Part shown: positions 14,377 to 21,837 of the stretch, piece by piece
How the letters are laid out: each line of letters starts with the position of its first letter
How positions within the stretch are numbered: the first letter of the stretch is position 1
Origin: Bacillota bacterium
GTDB taxonomy: Bacteria > Bacillota > Clostridia > Christensenellales > Aristaeellaceae
Length of the DNA: 31,304 nucleotides
Assembly: GCA_023435435.1 (NCBI GenBank)
Contig: JAEYRW010000197.1
Location: 1 to 31,304, forward strand
Reading direction: 5' to 3'
The notes under the pieces: generated by a model
Told to the model about the DNA's origin: nothing
Database searches by the model: none
Seen by the model: only the letters and a program-made list of their open reading frames with translations
Translations under genes and position numbers: made by a program

Positions 14377-14889
14377 TCACACCACACCCGCCTCGTGTTT
14401 CATCAGATAGCCATGTTCTTCACGCATCAATTCCCCGATCTCCCCGAGATCGTCCGCGGTCAGATCCGGAATCTCCAGGGCGGCCGCGCCGCAGTGAGAC
14501 CGGCTCTCGCCGTCCGAAAACGCGCATGTATATACCCGCGAAGCCGCCTCGCCCCTGCAAAAATTGCAGGCCCCCTTCAGGCACAGGGCTTCGCGGCAGC
14601 TGCTCTTTTCCACCGCCCCGCGCACCACATCGGCAAATTTCCGCGAATATCCCCTGCACGCCGAAAACCGCAGCGCGAAAAACGGCGCCTTGCTTTTGGG
14701 GTCGATGCCGATTTTTGCCATCTGCTTGTTGTGCAGGTCGTGCTTGAACACGATATAGGACCTCTGTTTTTGCGGATTGTAGCCGAGATCGGACAGGCGC
14801 GCGATGATGCCTTCATAGATGGGCCTCGATTCATCACCCAGTTCCGCCAAAAACGAGTTGACCAGTTCCTCCTGCCTTTTCGTCTTCAT
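14377..14889 (-). CDS. Conserved cysteine-rich protein of unknown function
   Basis: A 170-residue soluble protein. The N-terminal half is charged (KHDLHNKQMAKIGID); the C-terminal half has cysteines at 78, 98, 103, 108, 111, 122 and 133. The group C98-x4-C103-x4-C108-x2-C111 looks like a zinc or iron-sulfur site. I recall similar unnamed proteins in Clostridia, with the same HNKQMAKIG and SHCGA landmarks, but no function. The ATG at 14889 is chosen over one two codons earlier because GGGGAGG lies six bases before it. It begins 21 bases after the truB stop and is followed by a strong terminator, so it is probably the last gene of the heat-shock operon. Confidence 0.75.
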   Translation of the reverse strand: MKTKRQEELVNSFLAELGDESRPIYEGIIARLSDLGYNPQKQRSYIVFKHDLHNKQMAKIGIDPKSKAPFFALRFSACRGYSRKFADVVRGAVEKSSCREALCLKGACNFCRGEAASRVYTCAFSDGESRSHCGAAALEIPDLTADDLGEIGELMREEHGYLMKHEAGVV

Positions 14890-14910
14890 GCCCATCCTCC
14901 CCTTGATGAC

Positions 14911-15795
14911 CTACAAAAGCATCGCCTTGAAGCGAACGGACCCGTCCGGTTCCGTCACGCCCATGCCGCAAAAGCGATCCTCCAGATATACGCGCACAAC
15001 GCCGTCGGTTGCGGGCGCGTCGAGCCACTCCGGCTTGAGCGGATTGCCGTTTTTTACGGCGTGCGCCGCCGCCTCGCCCGCCCGCACGGCGGGGATATGC
15101 GAAAGCGGCCCATCCATCGGCAAAAGCGCGTTTTCCAGCGCGCCCGCCTGGGAAAGCTCGTCCACCCGCTGAAGCGTCAGCGCGTCCTCAATCCGGAACA
15201 CACCCGCCGCCACGCGCTCAAGGGACGCCATGTGCCCGCCGCAGCCCAATCGCCCGCCGATGTCGTGGCAGAGCGTGCGGATGTAGACCCCCTTGCCGCA
15301 CTTGATGCGCAGAAGATAGCGGTCGTCCTCAATCTCGTCCAAAAGCTCGATGCCATGGACGCTGCAGGCGCGGGGCGCGATTTCCACCGTCTCGCCCTTG
15401 CGCGCCAGCTGATAGAGACGCCTGCCGTCCTTCTTGAGGGCGGAGTACATGGGCGGCACCTGCTCGATCTCGCCCACAAATTCCGGAAGCACGGCGCGAA
15501 CCTCCGCCGCGCCCGCGGTCACGGGCCTTTCCTCCACCACCTGTCCGCTCGCGTCCTGGGTGTCGGTGACGACGCCCAATTTCAGCACCGCGACGTATGC
15601 CTTTTCCTTGTCGATGATGTAGTCGAACAGCCGCGCGCCGCGGCCCACGCACACGGGCAAAACGCCCGAAGCCTCCGGGTCGAGGGTGCCGCCGTGGCCC
15701 ACCCGCGTGCCCCGGGGAAGCCGTCTGCGCACATAGACAACAACGTCGCTCGACGTCATGCCGAGCGGCTTGTTGATGTTCAAAAATCCGTCCAT
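14911..15795 (-). CDS. truB: tRNA pseudouridine(55) synthase
   Basis: A 294-residue TruB that isomerises uridine 55 in the T-loop of tRNA. The catalytic aspartate is D39 in GHGGTLDPEASGVL, and the opening FLNINKPLGMTSSDVV is the standard N-terminus. KKDGRRLYQLARKGE and the GVYIRTLCHDIG motif are also present. The ATG shares its first base with the TGA of dnaJ (TGATG), so translation is coupled to the chaperone gene, although no strong ribosome site is seen. In most genomes truB sits near rbfA/nusA/infB; here it follows dnaJ. Confidence 0.96.
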   Translation of the reverse strand: MDGFLNINKPLGMTSSDVVVYVRRRLPRGTRVGHGGTLDPEASGVLPVCVGRGARLFDYIIDKEKAYVAVLKLGVVTDTQDASGQVVEERPVTAGAAEVRAVLPEFVGEIEQVPPMYSALKKDGRRLYQLARKGETVEIAPRACSVHGIELLDEIEDDRYLLRIKCGKGVYIRTLCHDIGGRLGCGGHMASLERVAAGVFRIEDALTLQRVDELSQAGALENALLPMDGPLSHIPAVRAGEAAAHAVKNGNPLKPEWLDAPATDGVVRVYLEDRFCGMGVTEPDGSVRFKAMLL

Positions 15796-16931
15796 CAGTT
15801 GAACGCGTCCTTTACCCTTCCGAAGAAGGACTTCTTCTGCTCGTACTGGCTGCCCTCGATGGCGTTGTCGAACTGCCGGAGCAAATCCTTCTGCTTCTCG
15901 CTGAGCTTTTTGGGCACGTCGATGGATACCGTAATGAACAGATCCCCGCTGCCCGTGCCGCGCAGAAGCGGAATGCCCTTGCCGCGCACGCGGAATGTCT
16001 GGCCGGGCTGGGTGCCCTCGGGAATCTGGTACTTGAGGGGTTTGTCGAGGGTGGGCACATCGATCTCCGCGCCGAGCGCCGCCTGGGTAAATGTAATCGG
16101 AAGCTCGAGGTAGAGGTGCGCACCGTCGCGCCGGAAGAGCTTGTGGGGCTTTACGGACACCACCACCAGCAGGTCGCCCGGCTCGCCGCCGCGCTCGCCC
16201 AGCTCGCCCTGACCGCGGATGGTGAGCACCTGGCCGTTGTCGATGCCCGCCGGAATCTTAATGGAGCGCCGCCTGGAAGCGCGCGTTTTGCCGCGCCCGC
16301 CGCACTTGGGGCAGGGATCGGATATGATCTTGCCCGTTCCGTGGCAGTTGGAGCAGGTACGCACGTTCTGGATGCGTCCGAACGCGGTGTTCTGGGTAAT
16401 GCGCACCTGGCCCGTGCCGCCGCAGGTGGGACAGGTCTGCGGGTTCGTGCCGGGCTTAGCGCCCGAGCCGTGGCAGGTGTCGCACTCCTCGTCGCGCACG
16501 AGGTTGATCTGCTTTTCGCAGCCCTTGGCCGCTTCCTCAAATGTGAGGGTGATGTCGTAGCGGAGGTCGTCGCCGGGAACGGGCCCGTTTGACGGACGGT
16601 GCATGCCGCCGCCGAAGAACGACGAGAAGATGTCGTCGACATTGATGCCGTCGAACCCGCCGAAACCACCGAAGCCACCCGCACCGCCGCCGCCGAACCC
16701 CTGCGCCTGCGGACCGTCGAAGCCGTACTGGTCGTAGGCCGCGCGCTTCTGCGGGTCGGAGAGCACCTGATACGCCTCGTTGATCTCTTTGAACTTCTCC
16801 TCGGAAGTCTTGTCGCCCGGGTTGACATCGGGATGCAGTTTTTTTGCGAGCTGCCGGTACGCCTTTTTGACGGACGCGTCGTCCGCGCCCTTCTCGATCC
16901 CCAGCACCTCATAGTAATCCCGCTTTGCCAA
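15795..16931 (-). CDS. dnaJ: Co-chaperone DnaJ (Hsp40)
   Basis: A 378-residue type I J-protein that stimulates the DnaK ATPase and delivers unfolded substrates. Domains in order: J-domain with HPD at 33-35, a Gly/Phe-rich linker (about 75-112), four CxxCxGxG zinc repeats (C150/153, C167/170, C193/196, C207/210) and the C-terminal substrate-binding domains. The start is a TTG at 16931, giving the standard AKRDYYEVLG, with GAGGTGG just upstream; the open frame further up is not coding. It lies 137 bases after dnaK, a gap with two inverted repeats and a TATAAT, and overlaps truB by one base. Confidence 0.96.
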   Translation of the reverse strand: MAKRDYYEVLGIEKGADDASVKKAYRQLAKKLHPDVNPGDKTSEEKFKEINEAYQVLSDPQKRAAYDQYGFDGPQAQGFGGGGAGGFGGFGGFDGINVDDIFSSFFGGGMHRPSNGPVPGDDLRYDITLTFEEAAKGCEKQINLVRDEECDTCHGSGAKPGTNPQTCPTCGGTGQVRITQNTAFGRIQNVRTCSNCHGTGKIISDPCPKCGGRGKTRASRRRSIKIPAGIDNGQVLTIRGQGELGERGGEPGDLLVVVSVKPHKLFRRDGAHLYLELPITFTQAALGAEIDVPTLDKPLKYQIPEGTQPGQTFRVRGKGIPLLRGTGSGDLFITVSIDVPKKLSEKQKDLLRQFDNAIEGSQYEQKKSFFGRVKDAFN

Positions 16932-16970
16932 TGTGACCACCTCTCTTGCCCGGCGGAATGAGAATCCCAA

Positions 16971-17013
16971 GCGCTCACGCGGCTCGAAGGCACCGCCCCC
17001 GACGCGTGAGCGC
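16971..17013 (-). repeat. Perfect 11-base inverted repeat between dnaK and dnaJ
   Basis: Arms GCGCTCACGCG (16971-16981) and CGCGTGAGCGC (17003-17013) enclose 21 bases. In the dnaK-dnaJ mRNA it would make a stable hairpin about 40 bases before the dnaJ start codon. It has no T-run, so it is not an ordinary terminator. A TATAAT (17037-17042) upstream of it on the minus strand, with a poor -35, could be a weak internal promoter. Confidence 0.6.
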
Positions 17014-17054
17014 ACGGCTTCCACCTAGGCCTCGTTATTATACTTCATGCGCCG

Positions 17055-17070
17055 AAGCCTCGAAAGGCTT
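17055..17070 (-). repeat. UUCG-capped hairpin at the dnaK stop codon
   Basis: On the minus strand AAGCCT-TTCG-AGGCTT forms a six-pair stem with the very stable UUCG tetraloop. It overlaps the last two bases of the dnaK TAA stop. There is no T-run; a role in mRNA protection or processing is possible. Confidence 0.55.
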
Positions 17071-18895
17071 ATTCGGTAAAGTTGGTTTCGTAGGTGCCGT
17101 CGTCGGACGGTCCGCCGGCCTGCGGGCCGTCGCCGCCTTCGCCGCCGTTTCCGCCATCCTGGCCCTGCTGCTCATAGATCTTCCCGAAAATGGCGTAGCT
17201 CATCTGGGAGAAGGCCTCGATCTCGGGCTTGATCTGCTCGGGATCGTCGGTTGCACGCACCTTCCTGAGCTTTTCAAGGCCCTCCTCGAGCTTCGCCTTG
17301 TCGGCGGCATCGATCTTGTCCGAAAGCTCCTTCATGGTCTTTTCGGTCTGGTAGACCAGCTGGTCACACTGGTTGGCCGTCTCCACGGCTTCCTTCTTCT
17401 TCTTGTCCTCGGCGGAGAACTGCTCGGCCTCGTTGACGGCCTTCTTGATCTCGTCCTCGGTCATGTTGGAGGAAGCGGTGATGGAGATGGACTGCTGCTT
17501 GCCGGTGCCCTTGTCCATGGCGGACACATGGACGATGCCGTTTGCGTCGATGTCAAACTTGACCTCGATCTGCGGAACGCCGCGGGGCGCGGGCGCGATG
17601 CCGGAGAGCTGGAAGCGGCCCAGCGTCTTGTTGTACGCCGCCATCTCGCGCTCGCCCTGGAGGACGTGCACGTCCACCGACGTCTGGCCGTCCGCGGCGG
17701 TGGAGAAGACCTGCGTCTGTTTCACGGGGATGGTGGTGTTGCGCTCGATGAGCTTTGTGAACACGCCGCCCAGGGTCTCGATGCCCAGGGACAGGGGCGT
17801 CACGTCCAGAAGGATGATGTCCTTCACGTCGCCGCCCAGCACGCCGCCCTGAATCGCCGCGCCGATGGCCACGCACTCGTCGGGGTTGATGCCCTTGTAG
17901 GGGTCCTTGCCGGTAACGCGCTGCACGGCCTCCTGAACGGCCGGGATGCGGGTGGAACCGCCCACGAGAATGACTTTCTCGATGTCCTTGGCGGTGAGGT
18001 GCGCGTCCTTGAGCGCCTGGGTGAGGGGCCCGATGGTCTTTTCGACCAGGTCCGCCGTCAGCTCGTTGAACTTGGCGCGGGAGATGGTGACGTCGAGGTG
18101 CTTGGGGCCGGTGGCGTCGGCGGTGATGAACGGGAGGTTCACGTTGACGCTCATGAGGCCGGAAAGCTCGATCTTCGCCTTCTCGGCGGCTTCCTTGAGG
18201 CGCTGGAGGGCCATGCGGTCCTTTTTCAGGTCAATGCCGTTTTCCTTCTGGAACTCGGCCGCGATGTAGTCGATGAGCCGGTTGTCAAAGTCGTCGCCGC
18301 CCAGATGCGTGTCGCCGCCGGTGGCAAGCACCTCGAACACGCCGTCGCCGACCTCCATGAGGGAGACGTCGAAGGTTCCGCCGCCAAGATCGTAAACAAG
18401 GATCTTGTGCGCTTCGCCCTTATCGAGTCCATAGGCCAGGGCGGCCGCGGTGGGCTCGTTGATGATGCGCTCGACCTCGAGGCCCGCGATGCGGCCGGCA
18501 TCCTTGGTGGCCTGGCGCTGGGCGTCGGAGAAATAAGCGGGAACGGTGATGACGGCCTTTGTGACGGTCTCGCCCAGATAGCTTTCGGCGTCCGCCTTCA
18601 GCTTCTGAAGGATCATCGCGGAAATCTCCGGCGGGGTGTAATTCTTGTCGTCGATTTTAATCTTGCGGTCGGTGCCCATGTCGCGCTTGATGGAAATGAT
18701 GGTGCGCTCGGGGTTGGTGACCGCCTGGCGCTTGGCCACCTGACCCACCAGACGCTCGCCGTTCTTGGCAAAGGCGACGACGGAAGGCGTCGTGCGGCCA
18801 CCCTCGGCGTTTGCGATGACGGTGGGTTCGCCGCCCTCCATGACGGCGACGCAGGAGTTGGTGGTTCCGAGGTCGATGCCGATAATTTTAGCCAT
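17069..18895 (-). CDS. dnaK: Chaperone DnaK (Hsp70)
   Basis: A 608-residue Hsp70. The ATPase domain opens with KIIGIDLGTTNSCVAVMEGG and carries IINEPTAAALAYGLDK and VYDLGGGTFDVS; the linker region DVTPLSLGIETLGG begins the substrate-binding domain, and the C-terminus is the usual glycine-rich disordered tail, ending TYETNFTE. I chose the ATG at 18895 with GGAGG eight bases upstream; the long frame continuing to 19366 overlaps grpE and is a shadow. It is 17 bases from grpE in the HrcA-controlled operon, so it should be induced by heat and misfolded proteins. Confidence 0.97.
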   Translation of the reverse strand: MAKIIGIDLGTTNSCVAVMEGGEPTVIANAEGGRTTPSVVAFAKNGERLVGQVAKRQAVTNPERTIISIKRDMGTDRKIKIDDKNYTPPEISAMILQKLKADAESYLGETVTKAVITVPAYFSDAQRQATKDAGRIAGLEVERIINEPTAAALAYGLDKGEAHKILVYDLGGGTFDVSLMEVGDGVFEVLATGGDTHLGGDDFDNRLIDYIAAEFQKENGIDLKKDRMALQRLKEAAEKAKIELSGLMSVNVNLPFITADATGPKHLDVTISRAKFNELTADLVEKTIGPLTQALKDAHLTAKDIEKVILVGGSTRIPAVQEAVQRVTGKDPYKGINPDECVAIGAAIQGGVLGGDVKDIILLDVTPLSLGIETLGGVFTKLIERNTTIPVKQTQVFSTAADGQTSVDVHVLQGEREMAAYNKTLGRFQLSGIAPAPRGVPQIEVKFDIDANGIVHVSAMDKGTGKQQSISITASSNMTEDEIKKAVNEAEQFSAEDKKKKEAVETANQCDQLVYQTEKTMKELSDKIDAADKAKLEEGLEKLRKVRATDDPEQIKPEIEAFSQMSYAIFGKIYEQQGQDGGNGGEGGDGPQAGGPSDDGTYETNFTE

Positions 18896-18912
18896 ATTTT
18901 TATCCTCCAAAT

Positions 18913-19503
18913 TTATTCTACGCTTACCTTGACCATTGAGTAGCGGATGATTCGATCCTTGACCCGATAACCCTTCTGGAAGCACTCGAGCACCTTTCCG
19001 GGCTCCTCCGTCTGCTCGCGCATGACGGCGTGGTGGATCTCGGGGTTGAAGTCGCAGCCCTCCGTGGGAATTTCCTCCAGCCCGAAGCGCTTTCCCGCCT
19101 CGATGAGCGCCTTGTACGTCATGCGGACGCCCTCGGTCAGCGCGGATTCGCCCTCGCCGGCCTCCTCCGCCGCCTTGACGGCGCGCTCGAGATTGTCGAT
19201 GACCGGGAGCATCGCCGCCACGGCCTCGCGGGTGCCGTCCTCGTAGCCGTCGGCTCGGGCGGTCTGGTTGCGGCGCTTGAAGTTCTGGAAGTCCGCCTGG
19301 GTGCGCCGCAAGGAATCCAGATACTCGTCGCGCTGCCGGACGGCGAGCTCCAGCGCCGCTCTCCATTCGTCGATGGTGCCCTCCGACTCCGTTTCGGCGG
19401 TTTCGGGCGCCGCCGGCTCCGCTTCGGTTTTTTCCGCGGGAGGCGTCTGCTCCTCGGGAGGCGTGGGGATTCCAACCTCAGGCTGATCGGTATTGCTGTT
19501 CAT
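18913..19503 (-). CDS. grpE: Nucleotide exchange factor GrpE
   Basis: A 196-residue GrpE, which releases ADP from DnaK. An acidic, proline-rich disordered N-terminus (about 1-50) precedes a long coiled coil (about 50-110, with LDSLRRTQADFQNFKRRN) and the beta-wing domain (GFGLEE-like KRFGLEEIPTEG, then NPEIHHAVM). The start is taken at the ATG 19503, with AAGGAAG about eleven bases before it; a GTG four codons upstream (19515) is the alternative, but its ribosome site would touch the start. It lies 16 bases after hrcA. Confidence 0.94.
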   Translation of the reverse strand: MNSNTDQPEVGIPTPPEEQTPPAEKTEAEPAAPETAETESEGTIDEWRAALELAVRQRDEYLDSLRRTQADFQNFKRRNQTARADGYEDGTREAVAAMLPVIDNLERAVKAAEEAGEGESALTEGVRMTYKALIEAGKRFGLEEIPTEGCDFNPEIHHAVMREQTEEPGKVLECFQKGYRVKDRIIRYSMVKVSVE

Positions 19504-19519
19504 GTCTTGTCTCACTTCC

Positions 19520-20545
19520 TTATTTTCTGTCGGACAGAAGCTCCGAGAGCGCCATGCCCATGTACCGGAGCACCGAAATGGCCCTGGTGTAGTTCATGCG
19601 CGTGGGGCCGATGATGCCCACCGTGCCCGTAGACCGGTCGCCCGCGTGGTAGGTGGCGGTGAGGATCGAGCAGTCGCACAGTTCCGGCATTTCGATCTCC
19701 GGGCCGATGCGGATGGTAAACTCCATCCCCGCCCCCGCCGCCAGCGCCCGCTTGAGCTTTTCGCCCGATTCCAGCACGGAGAGAAAGTTCCGCGCCTTGC
19801 CGATGTCCGAATACTCGGGGTAGCTGAGCATGTTGGACGAGCCGCCGATGACGATGTCGCTTGCGTCGTTTCGCGTCATCTTTTCTTCGATGACCTGCAT
19901 GGCCTCGGCCATGAGCTTTCGGTACTCGCCCATGTCCCGGATCAGCTCCGCGAACAGCTGGCGCACAGCCTCGATGGGCTTGTCGGCAAGCTGGTCCGTC
20001 AGCATGCGGGAAAGCTCGTAGAGCATGTCGGACGTGATGCCCTCCGGCACGCGGATCACCGCATCCTTGACGATGCCCGCGTTCGTGACGATCACCATCA
20101 GCGCCATGGACTCCGAAACCGGAACCATCTGAAGGTTCCTGATCCGAAGCGTGGAAAGCTGGGGGGCGACGATGACCGAGGTGTAGCGCGTCGCGTCCGA
20201 AAGAACGCCCGCCGCGCGCCGGATGAGCGCCTCGATCTGGTCGGAACGCGTGGTAAGGTGCGCGTGCATCCGCTCCCGCTCCTCGCTCGGCAAATGCGCG
20301 ACCTTGAGGAGCTGATCGACGTACAGCCGGTACGCCTTGTAGGAAGGCACGCGCCCGGCGGAGGTGTGCGGCTGGTCGAGATAGCCCAGCTCCTCCAGGT
20401 CGCTCATCTCGTTGCGGATGGTGGCCGGGGAATACCCCACGCCGGATTTGCGGGAGATGGTGCGCGATCCGACGGGCATGGCCGTGGTGATGTAGTCGTC
20501 GATGATCGCCTGCAGGATCATGAATTTCCGCTCATCCATGGACAC
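19520..20545 (-). CDS. hrcA: Heat-inducible transcription repressor HrcA
   Basis: A 341-residue repressor that binds CIRCE and is itself stabilised by GroEL in known systems. The N-terminal winged helix shows ISRKSGVGYSPATIRNEMSD and LEELGYLDQPHTSAGRVP, both hallmark motifs; a GAF-like dimerisation and inserted domain follow. A GTG at 20545 is the likely start, with GGAGG seven bases upstream; an ATG lies two codons inside. The gene is the first of the operon and lies just downstream of a perfect CIRCE, so it represses itself together with grpE, dnaK and dnaJ. Confidence 0.96.
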   Translation of the reverse strand: MSMDERKFMILQAIIDDYITTAMPVGSRTISRKSGVGYSPATIRNEMSDLEELGYLDQPHTSAGRVPSYKAYRLYVDQLLKVAHLPSEERERMHAHLTTRSDQIEALIRRAAGVLSDATRYTSVIVAPQLSTLRIRNLQMVPVSESMALMVIVTNAGIVKDAVIRVPEGITSDMLYELSRMLTDQLADKPIEAVRQLFAELIRDMGEYRKLMAEAMQVIEEKMTRNDASDIVIGGSSNMLSYPEYSDIGKARNFLSVLESGEKLKRALAAGAGMEFTIRIGPEIEMPELCDCSILTATYHAGDRSTGTVGIIGPTRMNYTRAISVLRYMGMALSELLSDRK

Positions 20546-20566
20546 CCCATCACCTCCTCTTCGCTG

Positions 20567-20593
20567 TTAGCACTCACGAGCGGCGAGTGCTAA
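20567..20593. promoter_or_regulatory. CIRCE operator (HrcA binding site)
   Basis: TTAGCACTC (20567-20575), nine bases, then GAGTGCTAA (20585-20593): a perfect match to the CIRCE consensus. It lies immediately downstream of the hrcA promoter, about +5 to +31 of the transcript, and 22 bases before the hrcA GTG. Confidence 0.97.
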
Positions 20594-20604
20594 CGCTTGA
20601 ACAT

Positions 20605-20633
20605 AATGTATCACCCGACCCCTATTTTGTCAA
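20605..20633 (-). promoter_or_regulatory. Promoter of the hrcA-grpE-dnaK-dnaJ operon
   Basis: On the minus strand: TTGACA (20628-20633), a 17-base spacer, and TACATT (20605-20610), a vegetative sigma-factor promoter, with the CIRCE directly downstream. Confidence 0.85.
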
Positions 20634-20699
20634 TACCGGGGGCGAATAAATAAATGTAAATTTTAGAAGAGCATATTTTGTTAAATCAGGTGACAGTGC

Positions 20700-20728
20700 T
20701 TGCATGCGCACGCGAAATGTGGTAAAAT
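20700..20728 (+). promoter_or_regulatory. Promoter of rpmE
   Basis: TTGCAT (20700-20705), a 17-base spacer and TAAAAT (20723-20728). The start would be near 20735, leaving a leader of about 67 bases that can fold. Confidence 0.8.
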
Positions 20729-20743
20729 TTCTTGCGTGCGATT

Positions 20744-20783
20744 AATCGGATGCTGGCTCCGCCGGAGGGCTTGCAGTCCGATT
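20744..20783 (+). promoter_or_regulatory. Structured leader of rpmE
   Basis: A closing stem AATCGGA/TCCGATT (20744-20750 with 20777-20783) encloses an inner TGC/GCA pair and a CTCC/GGAG hairpin (20757-20760 with 20764-20767). It sits between the promoter and the ribosome binding site (AGAGGTG, about 20788-20794). Autoregulatory L31 leaders have been described in several bacterial groups; whether this is one needs a covariance search. Confidence 0.45.
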
Positions 20784-20801
20784 TCAAAGAGGTGAGACAC
20801 A

Positions 20802-20999
20802 ATGAAGGAAAAAATCCATCCGAACTACGGCAAGGCGGTCGTCCACTGCGTCTGCGGCGAGACGTTCGAGACGGGCTCGGTGAAAAAGGAAATGCGCGTG
20901 GATATCTGCTCCAAATGCCATCCTTTCTACACCGGAAAGCAGAAGATGATAGACGCGGGCGGACGCGTGGACCGTTTCAAGAAGCGCTACGGCATGTAG
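20802..20999 (+). CDS. rpmE: 50S ribosomal protein L31, zinc-binding form
   Basis: A 65-residue L31 that bridges the two ribosomal subunits. Cysteines C16, C18, C36 and C39 (HCVCGE and ICSKCHPFYTG) show that this is the zinc-containing type, not the zinc-free paralogue made under zinc starvation. The opening KEKIHPNYGKAV is typical. AGAGGTG lies seven bases before the ATG. It has its own promoter and leader, and a terminator separates it from prmC. Confidence 0.97.
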   Translation: MKEKIHPNYGKAVVHCVCGETFETGSVKKEMRVDICSKCHPFYTGKQKMIDAGGRVDRFKKRYGM

Positions 21000-21013
21000 A
21001 CAGACATCGGATT

Positions 21014-21048
21014 GCCGGAGGATCGTCGGATCTTCCGGCGGTTTTTTT
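21014..21048 (+). terminator. Intrinsic terminator after rpmE
   Basis: An 11-pair stem with one G-T pair (21014-21024 with 21029-21039, loop 21025-21028) followed by seven T (21042-21048). It ends twelve bases before the prmC start, so prmC depends on readthrough or on a promoter that I do not see. Confidence 0.88.
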
Positions 21049-21059
21049 GCGGGGGCACA

Positions 21060-21836
21060 ATGACCATCGGCGAATGGAAAAAAACGGGCGGTGCGGACGC
21101 CGTCTGGATATTGGAGGAGGTTCTCAGCCTCCCCCGTACGCGGGTCTTTCTGGAATCGGGCCGGATTCTCACGGAAGGCGAGCTTTCCGCGCTCAATGCC
21201 GCCAAGGCCCGGCGGAACGCGGGCGAGCCGGTGCAATACATTTTCCGCCGCGCGCCGTTTATGGGATTCGAATTTTACGTCGATCCGCGCGTTCTCATTC
21301 CGCGCATGGACACGGAAGTTTTATGCGCGGCAGCGTCACAATATATAAAAAGTAGAAAATCGGTTGCGGTGCTCGATCTGTGCGCCGGCAGCGGGGCCAT
21401 CGGACTCTCGCTCAAGCGCATGCACCCCGAAATTCGCCTGACCCTTTCCGATGTGAGCGCGGACGCGGGGGACGTTCAGCGGATCAATGCGGCGGGGCTG
21501 GACGCGGAAATTCTAACCGGCGACCTGTTCGGACCGGTGGCGGACCGGAGGTTCGGCCTCATTGCCGTCAACCCCCCCTACATCCGCGCGGGCGACATCC
21601 CCGCCCTCTCCCCCGAGGTCCGAAAAGAACCGTTGCTGGCGCTGGACGGCGGCGCGGACGGACTCGCCTTCTACCGGAGAATCGCGCGGGAATTCCGCAC
21701 CCATCTCGCCCCCGGCGGGCGGCTCTATCTCGAGGTCGGGTACGATCAGGCGGACGAGGTGGCGCGTCTTCTGGGCGGGGGAAACGTCATTTGCGACTTG
21801 AGCGGCACACGGCGCGTCGTGTGGACGGAGGTTTGA
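21060..21836 (+). CDS. prmC: Release factor glutamine methyltransferase
   Basis: A 258-residue enzyme that methylates the glutamine of the GGQ motif in release factors; the target RF1 is encoded next. The SAM-binding motif is LDLCAGSGAIG (105-115) and the catalytic motif NPPY is at 171-174. The N-terminal helical domain ends in GEPVQYIFRRAPFMG, and the usual RPDTE segment reads RMDTE here. The ATG at 21060 has a GGGGG stretch just upstream; the frame from 21012 starts within the terminator and is not used. The prfA ribosome site overlaps its end. Confidence 0.95.
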   Translation: MTIGEWKKTGGADAVWILEEVLSLPRTRVFLESGRILTEGELSALNAAKARRNAGEPVQYIFRRAPFMGFEFYVDPRVLIPRMDTEVLCAAASQYIKSRKSVAVLDLCAGSGAIGLSLKRMHPEIRLTLSDVSADAGDVQRINAAGLDAEILTGDLFGPVADRRFGLIAVNPPYIRAGDIPALSPEVRKEPLLALDGGADGLAFYRRIAREFRTHLAPGGRLYLEVGYDQADEVARLLGGGNVICDLSGTRRVVWTEV

Positions 21837-21837
21837 T

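Noticed and set aside
16971..17013. The inverted repeat before dnaJ as a second, degenerate CIRCE.
   Set aside because: CIRCE needs TTAGCACTC-N9-GAGTGCTAA; here the loop is 21 bases and the arms match only in part.
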